Shown one piece after another: positions 15,199 to 22,127 of a stretch of 33,201 bases of DNA. The position numbers and the translations under genes are program-made. Where the stretch lies: positions 1 through 33,201 of the forward strand of contig CAJUFH010000032.1 in the NCBI GenBank assembly GCA_910585755.1, written 5' to 3'. Below the pieces are notes generated by a model. The model saw only the letters and a program-made list of their open reading frames with translations, was not told the DNA's origin and made no database searches. The number at the start of each line of letters is the position of its first letter. The first letter of the stretch is position 1. This DNA is from an uncultured Muribaculaceae bacterium. Its GTDB lineage: Bacteria; Bacteroidota; Bacteroidia; Bacteroidales; Muribaculaceae.

Positions 15199-16417
15199 AG
15201 TCGCGGGCTACGGGCCAGGGGGTGTAGACCGCGTCGCTGTTGGGGAGCAGCGGCACCGGTTTCTCGTTGAGGTCGAGGCGGACGTACAGCGCTCCCTTCT
15301 TGGAGCGGAAGAGCACCATGCGCAGGTTGGCGGCCATAGGCACGATGTCGAACCCTTTCCAGTGCAGCCCTACGGTGTCGAAATAGTTGGTCATGTAGTA
15401 GCATCCGCGGAGCCTGAGCAGCGACAGAAGGGGCATGAGGGTCTCGGCGTGGCCGAAGCGGAGCATGACCGTCGCGGGGGTATTCCCGGCGGCAGCGGCG
15501 TCGGTGGTCTCAATCAGGTCGAGCACGAGCTGCGCGGCCAGTTCGGCGGGGAGGGTCGAGAGGGTAGAGGCCGTATAGCGGAGGTAGTGGCGCAGGTTCT
15601 CGACGCTCCACATCGAGTTAAGCTCCTCGATGCTGAAAAACTTAGTCAGGTCTATGGAGCGCCCCATCGCGGGAATGCCGCGGAGGACGGTATAGGCGAG
15701 CAGCGATATTTCCCTGGCTTTCGACGATTCCATCCCGGGGTCGTTGATGAACCTTCGGGCGGGAGCTGTCGGGACGGCGGTCTCGTAGAGCATGTTGTAC
15801 GGCTCCTCCCAGGCTTTCTCCCCGCGCCATTCGATATACGCCTTGTCGAGGTCGAAGGGGCGCATCAGCGGGGAGTTCTGGCGCCCGGCGGAGGTGCGGA
15901 TTTCGACGTGGTTGTTGAGGCGGTCGAGCTGGTGGGTGAACTCGTACATCGACATCACGCAGCGCGGCGCGTAGGAGCTGATCGCGTTAACCTTCTGCTC
16001 GCGGAAGAGGGTGGGGAATGTGCGGAACATGCGCGAGGCGATTCCGCGCTGTTCGGCCATGCCGAGCGAGTCGAGCGCGCCCCATCGGTTGTGGGATGCC
16101 TCGGCTACCATCCTGGCCGCTTCGAGCACAGACTTGCCGAGGGGTGTTAGTTGTCCTGCGGAGTCGGCGGCGTTTAGGTGGTCGAGGAGCTTCTCAACCG
16201 AGGTCGAGGAGGACGGGAAGCGTGCGCCGTGCCTTCCGACATGGTTGATGAATACCGGGGTGAGCGAGTCGGGGGTCGCGATCAGATGTTCGGGTGTCGG
16301 GTATGGTCTGGCAGTCCCGAGGCAGTCGTCGGCGGAGTAATTGGTCTGTGTCGGATCGGCCGCACAAAGCCGCGCGGCGATTGTTATAACGATAGAAATG
16401 AGAAATATTCGGCGCAT
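15161..16417 (-). CDS. Secreted histidine phosphatase of the MINPP type (probable phytase)
   Basis: Histidine-acid-phosphatase fold, 418 aa with a signal peptide (about 1-19). The phosphohistidine motif is NHVGRHGARFP (nucleophile His63 in RHG, 62-64). The proton-donor motif is HAE at 323-325 (FGHAETLMPLL). HAE rather than HD marks the multiple inositol-polyphosphate phosphatase group, whose Bacteroides members degrade phytate (InsP6) and can be carried on outer-membrane vesicles. The length fits that group. It is expressed from its own promoter, divergent from the TPR-like gene. Other phosphate esters are possible substrates. No phosphate-transport genes are nearby. Periplasmic or surface location is inferred from the signal peptide. 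Confidence 0.88.
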   Translation of the reverse strand: MRRIFLISIVITIAARLCAADPTQTNYSADDCLGTARPYPTPEHLIATPDSLTPVFINHVGRHGARFPSSSTSVEKLLDHLNAADSAGQLTPLGKSVLEAARMVAEASHNRWGALDSLGMAEQRGIASRMFRTFPTLFREQKVNAISSYAPRCVMSMYEFTHQLDRLNNHVEIRTSAGRQNSPLMRPFDLDKAYIEWRGEKAWEEPYNMLYETAVPTAPARRFINDPGMESSKAREISLLAYTVLRGIPAMGRSIDLTKFFSIEELNSMWSVENLRHYLRYTASTLSTLPAELAAQLVLDLIETTDAAAAGNTPATVMLRFGHAETLMPLLSLLRLRGCYYMTNYFDTVGLHWKGFDIVPMAANLRMVLFRSKKGALYVRLDLNEKPVPLLPNSDAVYTPWPVARDFMTRCLPLHLQP

Positions 16418-16434
16418 ATGTGCGGATGTTTTGC

Positions 16435-16456
16435 TAAATTTGTGTCGTCAAAAGTA
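16435..16456. promoter_or_regulatory. Overlapping divergent promoters
   Basis: The 46-bp gap between the phosphatase and the TPR-like gene holds two -7 elements facing opposite ways: TAAATTTG on the plus strand (16435-16442) and TACTTTTG on the minus strand (16449-16456). The predicted start sites are within ~10 bp of each other, so the two promoters probably compete for polymerase. Confidence 0.55.
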
Positions 16457-16463
16457 AGAAATT

Positions 16464-16769
16464 ATGGTCACTCTTCAAAGTATTAAACAAATTATTGCTG
16501 AAAACAGTGCGGCTGAGGCTTTGGAAAAGCTGCAACCGATTATCGACGAGCTAAAAATGAGGGAGAATTTCGACTCCCGCGGCGACGCTCTCCTCGCGGT
16601 CGTACTCGCCGAGAAAGGGAAGCTGATGTGGAAGCTCGGCGACAAGGCCGAGGCGATAAGCTGCTATGAGGCTTCCGCCCAGGAAGACCCCACCGGGCCG
16701 GGTGCGTTGCTCCTGGAGCACTCCAACGGGATTATGGACTACTTCAACCCCGACCTTCTGAATCCCTGA
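16464..16769 (+). CDS. Small TPR-like protein
   Basis: 101 aa, all helical by appearance, with no signal peptide. Residues ~15-83 read as two degenerate tetratricopeptide repeats (ALEKLQPIIDELKMRENFDSR; ALLAVVLAEKGKLMWKLGDKAEAISCYEAS), including the characteristic G-D-K-AEAI-CYE-A pattern. Such repeats mediate protein-protein contacts; the partner is unknown. The stop codon overlaps the tilS start by one base (TGATG), indicating translational coupling with tilS. Confidence 0.8.
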   Translation: MVTLQSIKQIIAENSAAEALEKLQPIIDELKMRENFDSRGDALLAVVLAEKGKLMWKLGDKAEAISCYEASAQEDPTGPGALLLEHSNGIMDYFNPDLLNP

Positions 16770-18124
16770 TGGTTGAACAGCGGGTCGCGTCGTTTTTCAA
16801 GAGACAAGGGCTTTCGCCCGACGGGCTGACAGCCGGGGTGGCCCTGAGCGGGGGAGCCGATTCTGTGGCGCTCCTGGCCGCTATGCGCTCTCTCGGATGG
16901 GAGTGCGCGGCGCTTCATTGCAATTTCCATCTGCGTGGCGCGGAGAGTGACCGCGACTCGCGCCATGCGGAGGAGGTCGCGGCCAGGCTCGGATGCCGCT
17001 TCGTATCGGTCGATTTCAATGTCGGCGAGCGCCGCGCCGCGACCGGGGAGTCGCTGGAAATGGCGTGCCGCGAACTACGTTACGAATGGTTCGAGCGGAT
17101 TGCCGCCGAATTGGGATTAGGCTTTATCGCCATAGCCCACCATGCCGACGACCGGGAGGAAACATTCCTGATGAACGCCCTGCGCGGAACGGGGCTTAAA
17201 GGGTTGTGCGGCATCCCGGAACGGCGGGGCATCTTTGTGCGCCCGATGCTTGACTGCCCGCGTCGGGAAATAATCGAGTACCTTGACAAGGCTGGATTGG
17301 ATTATGTGACCGACAGCTCGAACCTGGTCGATGACGTAAAGCGCAACAAGCTGCGCCTGAACGTCCTCCCCGCAATTCACCGCGACTTCCCCTCGGCGTC
17401 CAAAGGGCTGAGGCGCACAATGGAGAACTTGCGCTCCGATTACGACCTGCTCGCCGCGCTTGTTGACCGAGAGGGGGTTAAATATATTTTCGGAGATGAG
17501 ATACGGGTCTCGGAGCTTCTTGCTGATTACGGCAGCGGGATGGGGCAAAACCTGCTGTATCGGTTTATGAAACAGGTCGCCGGGTGCGAAGGGGACCCGG
17601 ATGCGTCCCTCCGGGTTGTCGCCTCGGTTTCCGAGAGTGGCCGTTACTTTGATTTCGGCCACCGCCGCTTCCTGCTCGACCGCGGAAGGCTTGTACTGCT
17701 ATGCTGGGAGAGGGCCGAGGAGGACGCGGTTTCCTTTAATTTGAAGAATCTTAAAGCCGGAGAGCCGCTGGTTATCGACTTGGGGGCGAAGGCGGTTGAA
17801 GCGGAACTGCTCCCCGCTGCGGCCTTTGACCGCAATGCAGGCCCCGGGACGATTTGGCTTGACGAGGCTGCGCTTGGCGGCCAACTGACGCTCCGCCATC
17901 CCCGTATGGGGGACCGTATCGCCCCGTTTGGGATGAAGGGGACCGCACTGTTGTCGAAACTTATGAAGGATGCGAAAGTGCCTGATAACGAAAAGCCCCG
18001 CCAATGGGTGCTATTGGCGGGGGATAAGGTGCTGTGGCTGTGTGGTATCAGGTGCTCGAAGCATTACCCGGTAACCGCGGCCTCGAAGCGTGTCGTTCGA
18101 TTGCGGTTTATTTCGCAGGATTAG
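16769..18124 (+). CDS. tilS: tRNA(Ile)-lysidine synthetase
   Basis: Converts the wobble C34 of the AUA-reading tRNA-Ile to lysidine using ATP; essential in most bacteria. The ATP-pyrophosphatase PP-loop SGGADS is at 27-32, followed by HCNFHLRGAESDRD and the AHHADDREETFLMNALRGTGLKGL segment (about 125-150), both typical of the N-terminal catalytic domain. The C-terminal domain (about 370-451: LTLRHPRMGDRIAPFGMKGT ... SKLMKDAKVP) recognises the tRNA acceptor stem. The length (451 aa) is normal. The start is fixed by the one-base overlap with the TPR-like gene. Its 3' end overlaps the convergent GH28 gene by 17 bp. Confidence 0.96.
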   Translation: MVEQRVASFFKRQGLSPDGLTAGVALSGGADSVALLAAMRSLGWECAALHCNFHLRGAESDRDSRHAEEVAARLGCRFVSVDFNVGERRAATGESLEMACRELRYEWFERIAAELGLGFIAIAHHADDREETFLMNALRGTGLKGLCGIPERRGIFVRPMLDCPRREIIEYLDKAGLDYVTDSSNLVDDVKRNKLRLNVLPAIHRDFPSASKGLRRTMENLRSDYDLLAALVDREGVKYIFGDEIRVSELLADYGSGMGQNLLYRFMKQVAGCEGDPDASLRVVASVSESGRYFDFGHRRFLLDRGRLVLLCWERAEEDAVSFNLKNLKAGEPLVIDLGAKAVEAELLPAAAFDRNAGPGTIWLDEAALGGQLTLRHPRMGDRIAPFGMKGTALLSKLMKDAKVPDNEKPRQWVLLAGDKVLWLCGIRCSKHYPVTAASKRVVRLRFISQD

Positions 18125-19373
18125 TCAGCTTCTTGCCGTTGAGGGTGATGTTTTCAAGCACGACTTCGGGATACACGCAGGTGAAAGTCGGGTCCTGGGC
18201 CTGTGCCTTTATGTCGCGGAGCACGAAGTTGCTGACCTTGTCAGCGGGGTTCCCGGCGATGGTCCCAAAGGTCTTGCATTCGACGTCGATATTCTCCATC
18301 AGGATGTTACGGACGATTGCCGAGGGCTCCTCTCCCGAGTTTTCGAGGTCGAAGAACTGCCTCCAGGGCTTCATGTCGATGACCGTGGCGCAGGTGCCGG
18401 TAACGTTCTTTACAGTGATATTCTCGTAAATCTGATAGGTGTCGGGGCGCATTTTCAGGCGCAGGAGGGCGCATTTCGCTTCCAGGCGGCAGTTCTGCAG
18501 AAGGATATTCTTAGCGTGGACGCACTCGCTGCCCATTGTCAGCACTCCGTGAAGGTTGGGGCCGAACACGCAGTCCTCTACCAGGATGTTCTCGACGATG
18601 CCGCTTTCCATCGAGCGGTTGGCATATACGCCTTTGCCCCCCTTGATGCAGACGCCGTCGTCGTCGCAGTTGAGATAGCACCCGCGGATTGTCACGTTGC
18701 GGCACATGTCGAGGTCGAGAGCGTCGCTCGACGGGGCGCGAACCGGTTCGCGGGGAGCCTCGATACGGCAGTTCTCGATCAGCACGTTGTCACACTGGTA
18801 GAGGTGCGTCGTCCAGAAGGGGGAGTTGCGGAGGTTCACGCCCGAGAGTTTCAGCTTGTCGCACCCCCAGAGGAACACGAGGCGCGGGCGGTGTACTTCG
18901 AGGTTGGTGCAGGAACGTCCCTCCTTTTTGCGCTCGGCGCGGAGGTCCCAGAACTGCTGCCAGTATTTGAGCCCGTTGCCGTTGATTACGCCGGGGCCTG
19001 TGATTTCGAAATTGTCAACGTGGTAGGCGTTGATGAGCGCCGCGTAATAATATATGCTGCGCCCCTCCATCCGGGAGGGTATCAGGGGGAAGTTGGCGAT
19101 GTCGTCAGAACCCTTTATCTCGGCGCCTTCGACGAGGTGCAGCTTGGTGCCGGGTTTGAAGAAGAGCGCCCCGGAGAGGAAGGTCCCTTTGGGGACTACA
19201 ACTGTACCGCCCCCTTCGGCTTCCGCCAGGTCGATTACCGCCTGGATCGCGGCGGTCTGCACGATCGTGCTGTCCGTGCTGACGTTATAGTCGGTCAGGA
19301 CGTAATCCTTGGCTTGCGTTCCGAACGCCGCGAGCGCGGCAGCCGTCGCGAGGAGGATGGATTTCTTTCTCAT
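18108..19373 (-). CDS. GH28 polygalacturonase/rhamnogalacturonan hydrolase
   Basis: Secreted pectin-backbone hydrolase. A signal peptide (about 1-21) is followed by a right-handed parallel beta-helix. The GH28 catalytic set is visible. SSDALDLD (215-222) takes the place of NTDG-D-D and holds the first catalytic Asp (217). CDDDG is at 236-240. NLHGVLTMGSE has His275 in place of the GHG motif. RLK at 305-307 is the substrate-binding motif. The SSD variant instead of NTD is a feature of many Bacteroidetes GH28 enzymes, including exo-acting ones. The length (421 aa) is normal. It follows the CE12 gene by 40 bp, so the two are co-transcribed. Whether it cuts homogalacturonan or RG-I is not settled by sequence; the neighbours favour RG-I. 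Confidence 0.93.
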   Translation of the reverse strand: MRKKSILLATAAALAAFGTQAKDYVLTDYNVSTDSTIVQTAAIQAVIDLAEAEGGGTVVVPKGTFLSGALFFKPGTKLHLVEGAEIKGSDDIANFPLIPSRMEGRSIYYYAALINAYHVDNFEITGPGVINGNGLKYWQQFWDLRAERKKEGRSCTNLEVHRPRLVFLWGCDKLKLSGVNLRNSPFWTTHLYQCDNVLIENCRIEAPREPVRAPSSDALDLDMCRNVTIRGCYLNCDDDGVCIKGGKGVYANRSMESGIVENILVEDCVFGPNLHGVLTMGSECVHAKNILLQNCRLEAKCALLRLKMRPDTYQIYENITVKNVTGTCATVIDMKPWRQFFDLENSGEEPSAIVRNILMENIDVECKTFGTIAGNPADKVSNFVLRDIKAQAQDPTFTCVYPEVVLENITLNGKKLTNPAK

Positions 19374-19379
19374 TCAGGT

Positions 19380-19405
19380 ATAGGATTAGGTGATAGGATT
19401 AGGTT
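19380..19405. repeat. Two tandem copies of a 13-bp repeat between CE12 and GH28
   Basis: ATAGGATTAGGTG (19380-19392) is followed by a copy differing in the last base (19393-19405). It lies in the intercistronic gap just before the GH28 start codon, where it could affect ribosome access. The core AGGATTAG is shared with the repeat at 10614-10646. Confidence 0.8.
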
Positions 19406-19413
19406 GTGTGAAC

Positions 19414-20265
19414 TTATTTCAGATTATAGACTTCGGGACGCACGAACCGACGGAATCCGGGAACTTCGGCGGCCAGGCGGTCAACCGCCAGTCCGGCAAC
19501 CTGTATCGCGCCCTTGATGTTGAGATGGGTGTTGTCGATTTTACCCTTGGGGCAGAACTCGTAGGTGTTTTCCGGAATCCACATGAAGAGTGCCTTAGAG
19601 CGTTCCGTGCCGAGATTCTGCACCAGCTCGTGGGTCGCGGTGTTCATGTCGACGAAGAACACAGCAAGTTCCCGGGCAACGTTCCTGGGGGCGACGATGT
19701 AGTCGCCGTGGGTGTCGACGAGGATATCCCCCTCTGCGGGATAATCTTTTTTCCCGGCCTGGAAGGATTTCTGTTTGTCGTCTGTTTCGGCGGCCGCCTG
19801 TCCGTCAGCCGCGGGAAAGTTGCGGCGGACTATGGAGTTCATCAGAATCGGGGTTGCCCCTTTCGAGCGGGCCTCGTTTACGAATTTGCGAAGGTTGTCG
19901 TCAAAGGTCGAGCCGGGATCTGTGTGGCGGTCGGCCTTGGGCTTCTCGTCGTTGTGGCCGAACTGGATTATGACGTAATCGCCGGGGCGGAGTTTCTCCA
20001 TGACCTTGCCCCAGCGCCCCTCGTTGATGAAGCTCTTGCTGCTACGCCCGTTGACGGCGTGGTTGTCAACCTTTACCGGGCCTGTGAGGTACATCGGGAG
20101 CATCTGTCCCCAGCCGCGTTCCTGGTTCTCCTTGGAGAGGGGTTTGTTGGCCATGGTCGAGTCGCCGATCATGAATACGGTGACGGTGTCGTTGGCCTCG
20201 TAAGTCTGGGCAGCGGCGCAGAAGGGTAGTGCGATAGCAGCGAAAAGGGTCGGCAGGATTTTCAT
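19414..20265 (-). CDS. Rhamnogalacturonan acetylesterase (CE12, SGNH hydrolase)
   Basis: Removes acetyl groups from galacturonic acid of rhamnogalacturonan so that lyases and hydrolases can act. 283 aa with a signal peptide (about 1-19). All four SGNH blocks are visible: block I MIGDSTMA with nucleophile Ser36, block II NGRSSKSF with the oxyanion Gly, block III FGHND, and block V DNTHLN with Asp244 and His247. An insertion between blocks III and V (YPAEGDILVDTHGDY) is typical of longer bacterial CE12 members. It is the first gene of the pair with GH28 on the minus strand. The C-terminus carries no sorting tail, so the enzyme is probably periplasmic. Confidence 0.93.
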   Translation of the reverse strand: MKILPTLFAAIALPFCAAAQTYEANDTVTVFMIGDSTMANKPLSKENQERGWGQMLPMYLTGPVKVDNHAVNGRSSKSFINEGRWGKVMEKLRPGDYVIIQFGHNDEKPKADRHTDPGSTFDDNLRKFVNEARSKGATPILMNSIVRRNFPAADGQAAAETDDKQKSFQAGKKDYPAEGDILVDTHGDYIVAPRNVARELAVFFVDMNTATHELVQNLGTERSKALFMWIPENTYEFCPKGKIDNTHLNIKGAIQVAGLAVDRLAAEVPGFRRFVRPEVYNLK

Positions 20266-20371
20266 GATGTGAATCAGTTAAGGTTGTGTTTCCGGTGTTT
20301 TGACGGCGCGGTGGGCCGTCGTCTGTATGCCGGTGAAAAAAATTGAATGGCACTGTGGCGGTTTTCGCTCG

Positions 20372-20403
20372 CGAATTTACGCAAAAAACTCAATACCGAC
20401 AAA
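20372..20403 (-). promoter_or_regulatory. Promoter of the CE12-GH28 pair
   Basis: On the minus strand TAAATTCG (20372-20379), one mismatch from TAnnTTTG, has TTTG (20400-20403) 20 nt upstream. The predicted leader is ~100 nt. Confidence 0.45.
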
Positions 20404-20494
20404 CCTCTTTTGCCCTATGGCGCCGTTTCGTACATATATAATATCCGTTAATAAAAACGGCACGGGACATAGTGTTAAACTTGCGTCCCCGGTG

Positions 20495-20525
20495 TTGGTA
20501 TATTTCCGAAAAAAATGTAATTTCG
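20495..20525 (+). promoter_or_regulatory. Promoter of the PurF-like gene
   Basis: TTG (20495-20497) and TAATTTCG (20518-20525) are 20 nt apart. The -7 element differs from consensus at one base. The ATG is at 20548. Confidence 0.4.
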
Positions 20526-20547
20526 CGGCTTATTAAAAGTTCATCCT

Positions 20548-21987
20548 ATGGGAGGTTTTTTTGGCGCTGTTTCGCGCAGGCCTTGTGCAAATGAGGTTTT
20601 CTATGGTACAGATTATAATTCCCATCTTGGCACCAAACGTGCCGGAATGGTCACTTTCGACCGGGAATTAGGGTTTAATCGCAAGATTCACAGTATCGAA
20701 CGTGACTATTTCCGTTCAAAATTCGAAGACGAGCTTGACGGCTTCCGCGGCAATACCGGCATCGGAGTGATCAGCGACACTGATCCGCAGCCCATACTCG
20801 TCAACTCTCATCTCGGCCGTTACGCGGTAGCCACCGTTGCCAAAATCGGCAACCTCCGCGCGCTCGCCGACGAGCTTCTTGAGCAGAAAATGCACCTGAG
20901 CGAACTGTCGGCAAACAATATCAACCAGACCGAGGTAGTGGCCCTGATGATAAACATGGGGGCGGATTTTGTCGAGGGTATCAATCTCGTTTTCAGTAAA
21001 ATCGAGGGGTCTTGTTCGATGATTGTCCTGACTGAGGACGGCATCATCGTGGCCCGCGACTATCTCGGACGCACTCCTATCGTTATCGGACGCAATGATG
21101 ACGGTTATGCTGTAACGGGCGAGAGTGGCGCGTTTGAGAATCTCGGATATGCCGTTGTCCGCGATCTCGGACCCGGCGAAATCGTTCGCCTGCGTTCCGA
21201 CGGCATGGAGGTGCTTCAGGAACCTGCGGGCCGGGAGCAGATTTGTTCTTTCCTTTGGGTTTATTACGGCTTCCCCACCAGTACTTACGACGGCATCAAC
21301 GTGGAGGCGATGCGCGAGGCGGTCGGTAAGGCTATGGGTCGCAAGGACCAGACCGAGGCCGACAGTGTTTGCGGTATCCCCGATTCCGGAGTCGGATGCG
21401 CTCTCGGTTACGCGGAAGGTCACGGGGTGCCTTATCGTCGCGCGGTGCTCAAATACACCCCCACATGGCCCCGCAGCTTTACCCCCGGCAACCAGTCGCG
21501 CCGCGATCTCGTTGCCCGCATGAAGCTGATTCCGAACGCCGCGCTGCTAAAAGGCCAGCGAGTTGTGTTCTGCGACGACTCGATTGTGCGCGGAACCCAG
21601 CTCCGCGACAACGTCAAGACTTTCTTCGATGCCGGCGCGACCGAGGTGCATGCCCGCATATCCTGCCCGCCGCTTGTCTACGGATGCCCTTTCATCGGCT
21701 TCACGTCGTCGAAAAGCGACCTCGAACTTATCACCCGCCGTATAATCCAGGATTTCGAGGGGGACCATGCCGCCAAGCTCGACCAATACTCGACAGTCGG
21801 TACCCCCGAATATGAGCGGATGGTCAAGGAGATTGCCCGCCAGTTGGGCCTGAGCACATTGCAGTTCAATACGATGGAGGATCTCATCGCGTCAATCGGC
21901 CTTCCTAAGGAACGGGTCTGCACCCACTGCTTCGACGGCAGCAGTTGCCATCCCTGCCAGGCCTACCGCAAAACAAATAACAAATAG
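20548..21987 (+). CDS. PurF-like amidophosphoribosyltransferase paralogue without the catalytic N-terminal Cys
   Basis: 479 aa. The N-terminal half has the Ntn-type glutaminase fold of PurF (TDYNSHLGTKRAGM, then GNTGIGVISDTDPQPI, IEGSCSMIVLTEDGIIVARD). The C-terminal half has the phosphoribosyltransferase fold, with the PRPP motif VVFCDDSIVRGTQLRDN and IPDSGVGCALGYAEG. True PurF begins MCG and uses Cys2 as nucleophile. Here the protein begins MGGFFG, so glutamine hydrolysis by the usual route should be impossible. It ends in a Cys cluster (CTHCFDGSSCHPC), partly recalling the PurF iron-sulphur cysteines. This MGGFFG form is, as far as I recall, conserved in Bacteroidetes alongside a normal PurF. 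It may use free ammonia, or sense PRPP/nucleotides. It is flanked by pectin genes but is not in an operon with them. Confidence 0.85.
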   Translation: MGGFFGAVSRRPCANEVFYGTDYNSHLGTKRAGMVTFDRELGFNRKIHSIERDYFRSKFEDELDGFRGNTGIGVISDTDPQPILVNSHLGRYAVATVAKIGNLRALADELLEQKMHLSELSANNINQTEVVALMINMGADFVEGINLVFSKIEGSCSMIVLTEDGIIVARDYLGRTPIVIGRNDDGYAVTGESGAFENLGYAVVRDLGPGEIVRLRSDGMEVLQEPAGREQICSFLWVYYGFPTSTYDGINVEAMREAVGKAMGRKDQTEADSVCGIPDSGVGCALGYAEGHGVPYRRAVLKYTPTWPRSFTPGNQSRRDLVARMKLIPNAALLKGQRVVFCDDSIVRGTQLRDNVKTFFDAGATEVHARISCPPLVYGCPFIGFTSSKSDLELITRRIIQDFEGDHAAKLDQYSTVGTPEYERMVKEIARQLGLSTLQFNTMEDLIASIGLPKERVCTHCFDGSSCHPCQAYRKTNNK

Positions 21988-21988
21988 G

Positions 21989-22010
21989 GCGCCGTCATAA
22001 CGGCGCTTTC
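21989..22010 (+). terminator. Terminator after the PurF-like gene
   Basis: The arms GCGCCGT (21989-21995) and ACGGCGC (22000-22006) enclose the loop CATA and are followed by TTTC. The stem begins 2 nt after the stop codon. The T-tract is short, so strength is uncertain; an alternative pairing GGCGCC/GGCGCC (21988-21993 with 22012-22017) exists. Confidence 0.55.
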
Positions 22011-22049
22011 GGGCGCCTGGGACCGCTCGTTATATATTGCGTGTCGGTT

Positions 22050-22082
22050 TTTGGGTTATTTTGCGAAAAATGGTTAACTTTG
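22050..22082 (+). promoter_or_regulatory. Promoter of the plus-strand pectin operon
   Basis: TTTG (22050-22053) and TAACTTTG (22075-22082), spaced by 21 nt, fit the Bacteroidetes -33/-7 consensus well. The predicted start is near 22089, giving a ~39-nt leader to the ATG at 22128. Confidence 0.65.
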
Positions 22083-22127
22083 CCGGAAATTGCAAACCTG
22101 ATCTAAAACCGTATTCACTTTTTTCTA

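Noticed and set aside
18090..19517. Plus-strand 475-codon frame opposite GH28
   Set aside because: Antisense shadow of a gene with all GH28 catalytic motifs; no promoter or recognisable domain.
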